A stretch of DNA of 64,000 nt from Colius striatus (lineage: Eukaryota > Chordata > Aves > Coliiformes > Coliidae), in NCBI RefSeq assembly GCF_028858725.1, contig NC_084768.1, positions 2,897,853 through 2,961,852 of the forward strand. The letters run 5' to 3'. The notes under the pieces were generated by a model. It saw nothing but the letters and a program-made list of their open reading frames with translations, was not told the origin of the DNA and searched no databases. Made by a program: the position numbers and the translations under genes. Positions 10,701 through 20,110 of this stretch are shown here, piece after piece; position 1 is the stretch's first letter, and every line of letters begins with the position of its first letter.

Positions 10701-12944
10701 GCAAGGCTGGAGAGGGTTTCTCAAGTCTATGTTAAAAAGGAGAAAAAGAGAATGAAGGGCCAGTGGATAACAGACTCTCCACAGCTGCATTTAAGCTGTA
10801 GGACTAAAGAACAGTTTCAGACTCCACTCATGAGCTCCCAAGATTTATTTTCACATATTTCTGCTCCCTGAACCACAGTGTGCACAGAAGGGAGCCCAGA
10901 CAGGGGGCACAGGCAGACCTGCAGGTTGCTGGTTAGGATAGCAAGGTCAGCCTGACCACAGCCAAGCACTGGCCAAGCAACCATGGAGAAGGTCAGGGTG
11001 GTGCAGAGGAAAGTGAAGATCCTGCCTGCTACACACAACAGGACTGGGAAAGCTGCTCCTTGCCAAACATTCCATTTCAGCAGCCTTATGCAGCTTGAAG
11101 TCGAGGCCTGTGGCATCACCAGGATGTGCATCTGAGGGGCAGCACAGCATGCTGCAGCCCAGCCACAGCTCTGTGTGCACCCCAGGCTTCACAGTCCTGC
11201 AGCGAGACCAAGCCATTGCAGTGCAGAGTCGAAACCCAGAAGACAAGAAGCCCTGAGCCCATTTTATTAGAGTGCTTGGTCTAATAATGGCACATATTTG
11301 CACTCTTTATTTATGCCACATAAACCAATTTCACTGCTGTCTCTCCCCATTCATGTCCATTTCTATCTTCCTCTTTGTTTTCTTTTTGCCTAATGTTTTC
11401 CATTATCCCTTTGCGCTCAGAGTCTGGGAGCAGCAGAGAAATGTATTCACTGTTTTCCTTTCTCACTAAAAGCCCCAAAAGCATCCTGCTCCCATTTCTG
11501 CAAGAGCCTTCGTGACAGTGAACAGCTTTCCTCACTCGAGTGTTTGAAAATAGAAGCTCTACAAGTCAGCACAGTCCTGAGCTCTTCAGTGAAAGCAAAG
11601 CACCTGCTTTTCACAGGAACTGTCACAAATTGTGAGCTAAACAGGACCTTGAAAGCTGTGAACTCACACAGGGCAGGTTCACACTGCCCAAAGGAAAAGG
11701 TATAGCCTGTGAAATGAAAGACTGGTGTGCACACATAGTTTGATTTGGCATCTCCTTGCTCACCACACCTCTCAAGACAGTGGCACAGAAGCTCATGATG
11801 CAGCTGCAAGAGCCACCAAAGTGTCCCAAGTGCAGCCAAGGCTCTGAGAGACTCAGGGCACAGCAGTTGTCCCACAACACGAGGGAACAACTGTGCCCTG
11901 AGGTGTTACATGGCAGCACAGGGACATTGCAGGGCATTGTTCCTTGTGCAGTGACATTCCTTCACCTCCCAGTATTCAGGGCACATCCCATGAGAAGAGC
12001 TGCAGTGTTAAGGCCCAGCACATTTAGGATGTGAGTGAGATTCCCTCAAGGAAAAACTTTGGTGGCAGCTTTCAAAGCATAGTGTGTCCTGACTAGGAGA
12101 TGAGGTAAACCAGGGCTGCTTCTGGGTTACAGCAAAGGGATGCTCTGATCAGCACTGTTCAATCAACAGAGCCTGTGCAGCTGTGTCTAATGGACATTAG
12201 GTATGCAGGAGCCTTAGTAATGTTCTCATCCTTCTCCCAGCCCACTCTGCACCCCAGAAAGCTTTCACCTTCTGGTTTCTCCGCTCTCTTGTTTCCAAGC
12301 ATCTGCTCATCTCTGTACAATGCCTAGTTCTCAAGGAATCTGAGTTGGCTCCACTGTTAGCATAGTAAAATAAGACGAATGGGAGCCCTTGGAAAAGGAG
12401 AAACGGTTTCTTTGGCACAGTTGGAGCAGTGCATTGGAAATAGTGCAGCTGCTTTCTGTTGGTAGAGCCAAGAGTTTACATGTTTTAAAACCACTGCTCA
12501 GAATGCTTTTTCTGAGCCCTCCAAAGCTCTAGTTGAAAGGGCAAAAGGTTGTGGTGGGTTTTTTTATGTGAAACCCACTGTGTTGTTAAAACATTGAGAT
12601 TTTTATGTCTGTCACCGAAGATGCTTTGTGTTTGATTATTGTGACTTGCATGACTGACAGGGTCTGTTTGCTTCCTACTTCACATTTTCCTCAGCAGATG
12701 ACACTCAGTGGAAACTTGCAGCCAGTAAAAAGGTGTCAATGTGACCTGTGCCTATTTGTCCCACACCCATACACACACAGTTTTGTTGCCATCAACACTG
12801 CAGGGAAAGGTGAGGGAGAATCACAGCCACGCTGAGCCACGTGTGACCCTCTCTCTGCCTCTCTCAGGCTACGTGTCGGATCCCATGAGCACCATGAGGT
12901 TCCACTCCTGCAGCAGCAGCGGCAGCTTTGAAGAAAGCAGCTGA
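1537..12944 (+). CDS. TNNI3K: TNNI3K, last three coding exons (gene span, 5' part outside window)
   Basis: TNNI3K is a cardiac-enriched kinase with N-terminal ankyrin repeats, a tyrosine-kinase-like domain and a Ser-rich C-terminal tail that binds cardiac troponin I. Only the tail is here. Joining 1537-1706, 9892-9971 and 12868-12944 gives 327 nt, 108 residues and a TGA, with both splice phases consistent (AG|C and G|GC). The tail contains [17 protein letters not shown], then [22 protein letters not shown] and a terminal [13 protein letters not shown] recognise these as close to the mammalian TNNI3K C-terminus from memory; no alignment was run. The kinase and ankyrin exons lie to the left of the window. 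The intron after the first exon is about 84% minisatellite. Confidence 0.92.
1685..8600. repeat. 37/38-bp minisatellite derived from a TNNI3K exon/intron junction
   Basis: About 185 head-to-tail units of 37 or 38 bp fill nearly all of the intron between TNNI3K exons 1537-1706 and 9892-9971. Each unit holds CCTATGCGGGATGGGCTCAC, a variable core, then GTACAGCAGCG. The first unit is the real exon end plus donor (CACAG|GTGCGGTAC). Most variation falls in that core: AGGTGCGG, AGTGAGGG, AGTGCGG, AGTGCAG, AGTGAGG and AGTGGGG. The 1-bp length differences also lie there. Secondary changes (TGTGGGAT, TGAGGGAT, TGCAGGAT, GCGGAATG) mark larger duplicated blocks. The array ends sharply at about 8600. Unit length is not a multiple of 3, so the many open frames on both strands are not evidence of a protein. 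Confidence 0.97.
8601..9891 (+). other. TNNI3K intron, non-repetitive right part
   Basis: Unique intronic sequence follows the minisatellite up to the acceptor TTTCACTTGCAG. No exon, mobile element or conserved RNA was recognised. Open frames of 60-120 codons on both strands have no recognisable content. Confidence 0.7.
9892..9971 (+). CDS. TNNI3K: TNNI3K penultimate coding exon
   Basis: This 80-nt exon lies between the acceptor TTCACTTGCAG and a strong donor AATG|GTGAGTTA. With AG carried over from the previous exon it reads [20 protein letters not shown] and continues YPPIDKN, ending with G for the next codon. The phase in and out fits the flanking exons. The GLSL and PIDK.GYVSDPM spacing matches the mammalian TNNI3K tail as I remember it. 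Confidence 0.9.
9972..12867 (+). other. TNNI3K last intron
   Basis: A 2.9-kb intron with donor GTGAGT and acceptor CTGCCTCTCTCAG. No repeat family, RNA gene or extra exon was recognised. Confidence 0.75.
12868..12944 (+). CDS. TNNI3K: TNNI3K last coding exon with stop
   Basis: After the acceptor CTCTCTGCCTCTCTCAG the exon completes a Gly codon and reads [20 protein letters not shown], ending EESS and TGA at 12942-12944. A Ser-rich, acidic terminus of this form is typical of TNNI3K. Downstream sequence is 3' UTR. Confidence 0.92.
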
Positions 12945-14185
12945 CAGCGAGACCCAGCCACCTGCAGAGACTCACCATCAGCCCACACCAGCAGCTTTCA
13001 CCACTCAGCCCAGCTCCCAGGCACCCTCTGGCTCTCGAAGCTGAACAGCTTTATTTGTTGGTGGCAAAGTCTGTGCCCTAAGCTCTGCTCTGGCCCCGTG
13101 CTCTCCCCTGCCCTGCCTGAGCGCTGGGGCTTTGTGGTGGTGTGCATCTGTCCTTTACACCATCCATGTCCAGAAGGAATTGTGAACTTCCATCTTGAGC
13201 ATTAATCGTGTGATGAGGTGAAAGTAAACATGCACCTCACGTAGTTTCAGAGCTCCAAGGCAAGACATCCTCAGCCCCTCCCTGACTGGTAAGTGCCCAG
13301 TCACAGGTCAGAGAAGCAGCCTGTCACTCCCCACCACCATCCAGGCCCCTGTGGAGGCAAAGTTGCTCCTGCTCCCAGCTTCAGAACCAGATCTGATTTC
13401 TTTTTGAGTTCCCCACAGTCCCAGGCACGTCCCAAGTCTCACTTTTAGCGCTGTGGACTCGTGCAGCTCCCAGCCCAGCAGCCCATGGCTGCAGCTCCTG
13501 CTCGCTGACAGACACCATGTGGCCCTTTGTCCGTGCTCTTCCAGGCATTGGTGTCTTCTGACCCTCTTTGCTTTGGTTTGGTTTGAGTGATTGTTTTTTC
13601 CCAAGGAGTGTAGGCTTCTGTTCAGTCATTTAACTCCAAAACAAACTGTAAACCAGGAGGAAAACGTGTAAAACTGTCACAAACACGATAATCCGAATGC
13701 AGGGCAAAGCTGCACCTGGGACTCAGAGAGAAGCTGCAGCACGGTGCAGTGGGGCACGTGCTGAGCATCAGCTTTGCAACAGCAACACAGAGCACTGGAA
13801 ATCAAAAAAAAGGCGAAAAAAAATGAGGCAGGGCAGGAGAGAACTTGAGCTCTTCCTCCAGAGCAATTGCAGAGTTAATTACGCTGTTATTTTGGGGGAG
13901 TGTTTTTTCAGATCATCAAAAGTAGCTACAAGTGATCCTTAAAGCTGCAGTGTTCTCCCTTAACTAGATTCAGTGTCTTGTTGGCACTCACAGTTGCTAT
14001 GTGCTGCTCTGTGGATGTTGTTCCAGCGTTGGCTTCGTGCAGCTGCGCTTCCTGACGTGGGGTTTGTGACGTCCAGCACAGCACACGTGGCCTGTGACTG
14101 CAGAGTGGGCTCTGCTGACTCACCTCTTCCATGCATGGCATTCATTTCACAGCCCTGATGCAATAAAAAGTTGAGACTTCACTCA
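12945..14185 (+). other. TNNI3K: TNNI3K 3' UTR (probable)
   Basis: About 1.2 kb of non-coding sequence runs from the TGA to an AATAAA at 14162-14167, which is followed by a GT-rich stretch. The end point is inferred from that first clear signal. No transcript evidence is available here. Confidence 0.6.
14162..14167 (+). terminator. Candidate TNNI3K polyadenylation signal
   Basis: AATAAA in the context GATGCAATAAAAAGTTG is the first canonical hexamer I find after the TNNI3K stop codon. It has GT-rich sequence within the next 30 bases. Confidence 0.55.
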
Positions 14186-14849
14186 GCAAGGTTTGGAGGC
14201 GTCCATTCATTTGTTCTGTCTCACTGAAAATTTCAGTGGAGGAGAAAGAGGCATAAATCTGCACATCAAGTGTGGCTGATCTCCATCAGCCAGCCCTGGT
14301 CCAGCCAGGGGATTTCCTTCTGCTCCGGTTCATGTTCCAGTTCAGTCTCATTGACACAGCCTGCTGGGCCACTGTCAGTGTTAGAATAAGTACACAGGAA
14401 AGTCCCATTCCCATTTTTCATTCCTGAAAGAAGGAAAAGAGTGTAAAACACCCTAAAACTAGTATTCTCCCCCTTGGGTAAATCACTAGGGGTGGGGGAA
14501 GGAGGCTTGCCCTGAACAAAGTCCAGCTCCTCGCTAGCAAACAGTTCTCAGCTTGGTGCTAACACCCTCCAGGTCAAACACGACATGACAAGCTCACACT
14601 GCACTCAGCCATGCTGCTGTTCTTCTGCTGTAACAACCAACTCAACACCACCCAGATTTCCTTGCAGCTGGAGGAAATGTGTCAAATTCCTTCTAGAAGT
14701 ACAGGTGCTGCTGGAACAGCAGGAGGAGGTGCATTTGGGATGTTGATGGAAATCCCCTGCCCGACTCTTTGATTGTCCAGGAGTTTGACATGGTGAGCTG
14801 CCAAGGCACAGGGAGGGAATAGGCTGAAGACAGGAGGAGAGGTCAAATA
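14186..14849. other. Intergenic stretch before CR1
   Basis: About 660 bp of unique sequence between the presumed TNNI3K 3' end and the CR1 3' end. No gene or repeat was recognised. Confidence 0.6.
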
Positions 14850-16226
14850 TCATAGAATCACAGAATGGTAGGGGTTGGAAGGGACCTTTAGAGATCATCC
14901 AGTCCAACCCCCCTGCAGAAACAGGGTCACCTAGATCAGGTCACACAGGAACATGTCCAGAAGGGTCTTGAAGCCCTCCAAGGAAGGAGCCTCCACAACC
15001 CCTCTGGGCAGCCTGTGCCAGGGCTCCCTCACCTCACATTGAAAGAGTTTTTTCTTATGTTTAAGTGGAACTTTTTGTGTTCCAGCTTCATCCCATCACC
15101 CCTTGTCCTGTTGCTGGCTACTATAGAAAAGAGGGATGTCCCAACCTCCTGACACCCACTCTTTAGATATTTATACATGTTAATAAGATCCCCCCTCAGT
15201 CTCCTCTTCTCCAGACTAAACAGCCCCAGGTCCCGCAGCCTTTCCTCGTATGAAAGATGTTCCAGTCCCCTGATCATCTTGGTGGCCCTGCACTGGCCTC
15301 TCTCCAGCAGTTCCTTGTCCCTCTGGAGCTGAGGAGCCCAGAACTGGACACAGGACTCCAGATGAGGCCTCACCAGGTCAGAGTAGAGGGGGAGAAGAAC
15401 CTCCCTTGACCTGCTGCCCACACTCTTGATGCCCCCAGGCTGCCATTGGCTTCTTGGCCACGAGGGCACATTGCTGGCTCATATTTAGTTTATTATCAAC
15501 CAGCACTCCCAGGTCTCTCTCTGCAGAGCTGCTCTCCAGCAGGTCACCCCCAGCCTGTGCTGGTGAAGGGTTTGTTCCTTCCCAGCTGCAAGACTCTGCC
15601 CTTGTCCTTGTTGAACCTCAGGAGGTTCCTCTCTGCCCAACTCTCCAGCCGGTCGAGATCCCGCTGAATGGCAGCACAGCCTCTGGGGAATCAGCCAGTG
15701 CTCCCAGTTTGGTGCCAGCAGGGAACTTGCTCAGGGTCCCTCTGTCCCCTCATCCGGGTGCTTGATGAAGATGTTGAACCAGACTGGCCCCAGAACCCTT
15801 CCCTGTGGAACTCCACTGGCCACAGGCCTCACACTGGACTCTGTGCCATTGATCCCCACCCTCTGGGCTCTGTCATTCAGCCAGCTCTCCATCCACCTCA
15901 CTGTCCACCCATCCAAGCCACGCTGCCTGAGCTTTCTGATGAGGATGTTGTAGGAGACAGTGTCAGAAGCCTTGCTGAAGTCAAGGTAGGTGACATCCCC
16001 TCATCCAGCCAGCTGGTTACGCACTCATAGAAGGCATCAGGTTGGGCAAACAGGATTTCCCCTTGGTGAAGCCACGTTGACTCCCCCTGATAACCATCTT
16101 TTCCTTCATATGTTCAGTGATGACATTCAGGATGACTTGTTCCATCACTTTTCCAGGGATGGAGGTGAGGCTGACAGGCCCGGAGTTTCCTGGAGCGTCC
16201 TTCTTGCCCTTTTTGAAGACCGGCTT
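14850..16226 (-). mobile_element. CR1 LINE, 5'-truncated, minus strand
   Basis: The plus strand starts ATCATAGAATCACAGAATGG, the reverse complement of the CR1 3' tail, so the element reads leftward. On the minus strand the ORF2 C-terminal region (15469-15029) contains [14 protein letters not shown] and [19 protein letters not shown]. Further 5', at 15916-15731, is the reverse-transcriptase motif [18 protein letters not shown]. These two segments lie in different frames, so the copy is dead. About 1.4 kb remains. The 5' break lies at about 16226, directly against the T-rich array. Confidence 0.95.
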
Positions 16227-17240
16227 TTTTTAGTGGGTTTTTTTGTGGCTTTTTAGTAGTTTTTTTTAGTGGCCTTTTAGTATTTTTTGTGGGTTTTTTT
16301 GTGGCTTTTTAGTGACTTTTTTAGTGGCTTTTTAATACAATGCTTCTTAAAACCAATGTCTTTGGTGGTTTTTTGTGGCTTTTTAGTAGTTTTTTAGTGG
16401 GTTTTGGTGGCTTTTTAGTAACTTTTTTAGTGGCTCTTCTAGTAAGTTTTCAGTGGCTTTTTAGTGACTTTTTAAGTAGCTTTTTAGTGGCTTTTTTTAG
16501 TCACAATTTTTAGTGGCTTTTTATACAATGCTTTTTAAAAATAATGTCTTTGTTGGGTTTTTTGTGGCTTTTTAGTCATTTTTAGTGGGTTTTTAGTAAC
16601 TTTTTTAGTGTCCCTTTTAGTAGCTTTTAAGTAGCTTTGTAGTGACTTTTTAGTGGCTTTTTTATACAATGCTTTTAAAAAAAAAGTCTTTGGTGCATTT
16701 TTGTGGCTTATTAGTCGGGTTTTTTAGTGGCTTTCTAGTAGCTTTTTAGTGCCTTTTTTAGTCACAGGTTTTAGTGGCTTTTTATACAATGCTTTTTTAA
16801 AATAATGTCTTTGGTGGGTTTTTTGTAGCTTTTTTTGTCGGTTTTTTTGTGGCTTTTTAGTAACTTTTTTAGTGGCTGTTTTAGTGAGCTTTTCAGTGGC
16901 TTTTTTTAGTGACTTTTTTAGAGGCTTTTTTATACAATGCTTTTTAAAAATAATGTCTTTGGTGGATTTTTGTGGCTTTTTAGTCTTTTTTAGTGGCTTT
17001 TAAGTGGCTTTTTAGTGGGTTTTTTAGTAGCTTTTTAGTGGCTTTTTTAGTGACAGTTTTTAGTGGCTTTTTTTATACAATGCTTTTTTAAACTGTCTCT
17101 TTTAGTGGCTTTTTAGCTGTTTTTTTAGTCGCAGGTTTTTTTAATGCTTTTTAAGTGGCTTTTTAGTGGCTTTTTTAGTGGCTTTTTAGTAGCTTTTGAG
17201 TGGCTTTTTTAGTGACTTTTTTTAGTTGCTTTTTTTATTG
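16227..17240. repeat. T-rich array (TTTTTAGTGGC units) with higher-order repeat
   Basis: About 1 kb of imperfect units based on TTTTTAGTGGC, with AGTAGC and AGTGAC variants. A longer module starts TTTTTATACAATGC, continues TTTTTAAAATAATGTCTTT and then GGTGGGTTTTTTGTGGC. It recurs with ATACAA at about 16335, 16523, 16664, 16784, 16932 and 17075, a period of 120-190 bp. The array begins at the CR1 truncation point and ends at TTTTTTATTGTGTTTCTATG. No coding potential was seen. Confidence 0.9.
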
Positions 17241-18826
17241 TGTTTCTATGATTCCATGGTTCTGTGGTTCTGTGATTCTGTGTTTCTATGATTCCATGGT
17301 TCTGTGTTTCTGTGTTTCTATGATTCTATGGTTCTGTGGTTCTGTGTTTCTGTGGTTCTCTGGTTCTGTGTTTCTATGACTCTCTGGTTCTGTGTTTCTA
17401 TGACTCTCTGGTTCTGTGTTTCTCTGGTTCTGTGGTTCTGTGTTTCTGTGGTTCTCTGGTTCTGTGTTTCTATGACTCTCTGGTTCTTTGTTTCTATGAC
17501 TCTCTGGTTCTGTGTTTCTCTGGTTCTGTGTTTCTGTGGTTCTCTGGTTCTGTGTTTCTATGGTTCTATGGTTCTGTGTTTCTATGGTTCTGTGGTTCTG
17601 TGTTTCTGTGGTTCTCTGGTTCTGTGTTTCTCTGGTTCTGTGTTTCTATGACTCTCTGGTTCTGTGTTTCTCTGGTTCTGTGGTTCTGTGTTTCTCTGGT
17701 TCTGTGTTTCTGTGGTTCTGTGTTTCTGTGTTTCTATGACTCTCTGGTTCTTTGTTTCTATGACTCTGGTTCTGTGTTTCTCTGGTTCTGTGTTTCTGTG
17801 GTTCTCTGGTTCTGTGTTTCTGTGGTTCTCTGGTTCTGTGTTTCTCTGGTTCTGTGTTTCTATGACTCTCTGGTTCTGTGTTTCTCTGGTTCTGTGGTTC
17901 TGTGTTTCTGTGGTTCTGTGGTTCTGTGTTTCTATGACTCTCTGGTTCTGTGGTTCTGTGTTTCTGTGTTTCTATGACTCTGTGTTTCTATGTTTCGATG
18001 GTTCTGTGTTTCTATGGTTCTGTGGTTCTGTGTGTCTGTGTTTCTGTGACTCTGTGTTTCTCTGGTTCTGTGTGTCTGTGTTTCTCTGGTCTGTGTGTCT
18101 GTGTTTCTCTGGTTCTGTGTGTCTGTGTTTCTCTGGTCTGTGTTTCTCTGGTTCTGTGTTTCTCTGGTTCTGTGTGTCTGTGTTTCTCTGGTCTGTGTGT
18201 CTGTTTCTCTGGTTCTGTGTGTCTGTGTTTCTCTGGTCTGTGTGTCTGTTTCTCTGGTTCTGTGTGTCTGTGTTTCTCTGGTTCTGTGTGTCTGTGTTTC
18301 TCTGGTCTGTGTTTCTCTGGTTCTGTGTTTCTCTGGTTCTGTGTGTCTGTGTTTCTCTGGTTCTGTGTGTCTGTGTTTCTCTGGTCTGTGTTTCTCTGGT
18401 TCTGTGTTTCTCTGGTTCTGTGTGTCTGTGTTTCTCTGGTCTGTGTGTCTGTTTCTCTGGTTCTGTGTGTCTGTGTTTCTCTGGTTCTGTGTGTCTGTGT
18501 TTCTCTGGTCTGTGTTTCTCTGGTTCTGTGTTTCTCTGGTTCTGTGTGTCTGTGTTTCTCTGGTTCTGTGTGTCTGTGTTTCTCTGGTTCTGTGTGTCTG
18601 TGTTTCTCTGGTTCTGTGTTTCTGTGTTTCTCTGGTTCTGTGTGTCTGTGTTTCTCTGGTTCTGTGTGTCTGTGTTTCTCTGGTCTGTGTTTCTCTGGTT
18701 CTGTGTTTCTGTGTTTCTCTGGTTCTGTGTGTCTGTGTTTCTCTGGTTCTGTGTGTCTGTGTTTCTCTGGTCTGTGTTTCTCTGGTTCTGTGTTTCTGTG
18801 TTTCTGTGACTCAGTGTTTCAGGGCT
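17241..18826. repeat. Octamer-based tandem array resembling an expanded CR1 3' tail
   Basis: About 1.6 kb of 8-bp-derived units. The first 100 bp contain ATTCTATG, GGTTCTGT and GTTTCTGT octamers, as in a CR1 3' tail. Further right the array settles into 24-bp units: GGTTCTGTGTTTCTATGACT types up to about 18040, then TTCTGTGTGTCTGTGTTTCT types, with a recurring one-base-shorter variant. As 24 bp equals 8 codons, all three frames stay open for hundreds of codons of Phe, Leu, Val, Cys and Ser; that is a repeat artefact. Confidence 0.93.
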
Positions 18827-19260
18827 CGGTGCTGCCGCCCTCTCTTCTGCCCCCAGGTGGTGACGCGTGAGTACTGCAGCGATGCGGCGCCGCCACGCTG
18901 AGCCGCTGCCAGTGACAAAGCGGCGTCGGGCGCTCCAGCAGCCAATCGAAACGTTGCAATGAGGCCGTGCCGTCGTTTTGGGTCACTGGCCGATGAGAAT
19001 TCAGAGGAAAACTCCCGGGATATATTGCTGGCATGTTTGCAGCTTGGCCAGTGACAAAGCAAAACATTTGCAGAGAATGTCAAAGCAGTGACTACACTGA
19101 GAGAAGGAGGCACGGCAAGTTAAAGTGCAGTGCTCAGCCCTCCCCTGCCCAGGGGTGGCTCAGAAGTGCCAGGTGTGACGAGGGGTATGTGAGCCACTGC
19201 TGCTACCGAGGGAGCTCCTTTTGCCCCCAGGACGCTTCTGCTTGTGTGTTCTGATGGTGG
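18827..19260. other. CpG-containing block between the two arrays
   Basis: It starts CAGGGCTCGGTGCTGCCGCC and includes a CpG-rich stretch to about 18990. The first 20 bases recur, with one change, after the second octamer patch at 20085. No splice-consistent exon or recognised repeat family was found. Confidence 0.5.
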
Positions 19261-19299
19261 GTTTGGAGGCTTTGAGAACGTCTGCAGACAGGTAAAACT

Positions 19300-19640
19300 T
19301 GGTGAGTTTCTCTCTGATAGAGTCCTCCCCTGAATCTGTTGTGTCAGCTTCTCTGGAACTTAGAGGATTTCTGTCTTGTAATCCCAGCCCTCTGCTGAGC
19401 CTGCTGTGTGCACACACCTGAAACGTACAGAGTGTTTCTCTGATAGAGTACTGTGCTGATATGCTGTGTGCACACACCTCAAATGTACAGAACCTCTGTG
19501 TTGTAATTAGAGTATGGTGCTGTATCTGCTGTGTGCACACATCTGAATCCTACAGGATTTCTGTCTGAGTACTTTGTGTATGTATTGTATGCACACATCT
19601 GAAAGTGACAGACTCTGTCTGATGGAGTACAATCTGATAG
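19300..19640. repeat. Degraded tandem repeat, period about 60 bp
   Basis: GTGCACACA-type cores with CTGCTGTGTGCACACACCTG context recur at about 19408, 19468, 19533 and 19589. They are accompanied by CTGATAGAGTAC and TACAGA segments. Copies are diverged and spacing varies from 56 to 65 bp. Confidence 0.75.
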
Positions 19641-19689
19641 AGTTGATCTGCCATTTTCCTGCTGTTTGCCGGCACTTTTCCTGCCATAT

Positions 19690-20110
19690 TCCTTCCCCAT
19701 TTTTAATGTCTTTTTAAATGCCTTTTTTTAGTAATGCCTTTTTTAATTATGACTTCTATAAATAATGCTTTTTTATACAACGCTTTTTTAAAAATAATGT
19801 CTTTTTTAGTGTTTTGTGGCTTTTTAGTGGTTTTTGGTGGCTTTTTTAGTAGCTTTTTAGTGGCTTTTTAGTAGCTTTTTTAATGGCTTTTTTATACAAT
19901 GCTTTTTTAAAATAATGTCTTTTTTAGTGGCTTTTTTAGTCCTTTTCTGGTGGCTTTCTGGTGGCTTTTTTAGTGTTTTTTTATACAATGTTTTTGGGTG
20001 GCTTTTTGGGTGGCTTTTTTTATTGTGTTTCTATGACTCTCTGGTTCTCTGCTTCTGTGTTTCTACGATTCTATGGTTACAGGGCTCAGTGCTGCCGCCC
20101 TGTGTCCGAA
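19690..20110. repeat. Second, shorter copy of the T-rich/octamer/CG module
   Basis: The order seen at 16.2-18.85 kb is repeated. There are TTTTTAGTGGC units and TTTTTTATACAATGC modules (about 19769, 19890 and 19980), then the junction TTTTTTTATTGTGTTTCTATG, a few octamers, then CAGGGCTCAGTGCTGCCGCC. The octamer part is only about 50 bp here against 1.6 kb in the first copy. Confidence 0.88.

Noticed and set aside
15029-15469. A 146-codon minus-strand open frame as a host gene
   Set aside because: It contains the CR1 ORF2 C-terminal motif [18 protein letters not shown] and belongs to the LINE.
17304-18901. Hydrophobic Phe/Val/Cys/Ser open frames up to 381 codons resembling membrane proteins
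   Set aside because: They translate a 24-bp tandem repeat in all three frames, which is a low-complexity artefact.
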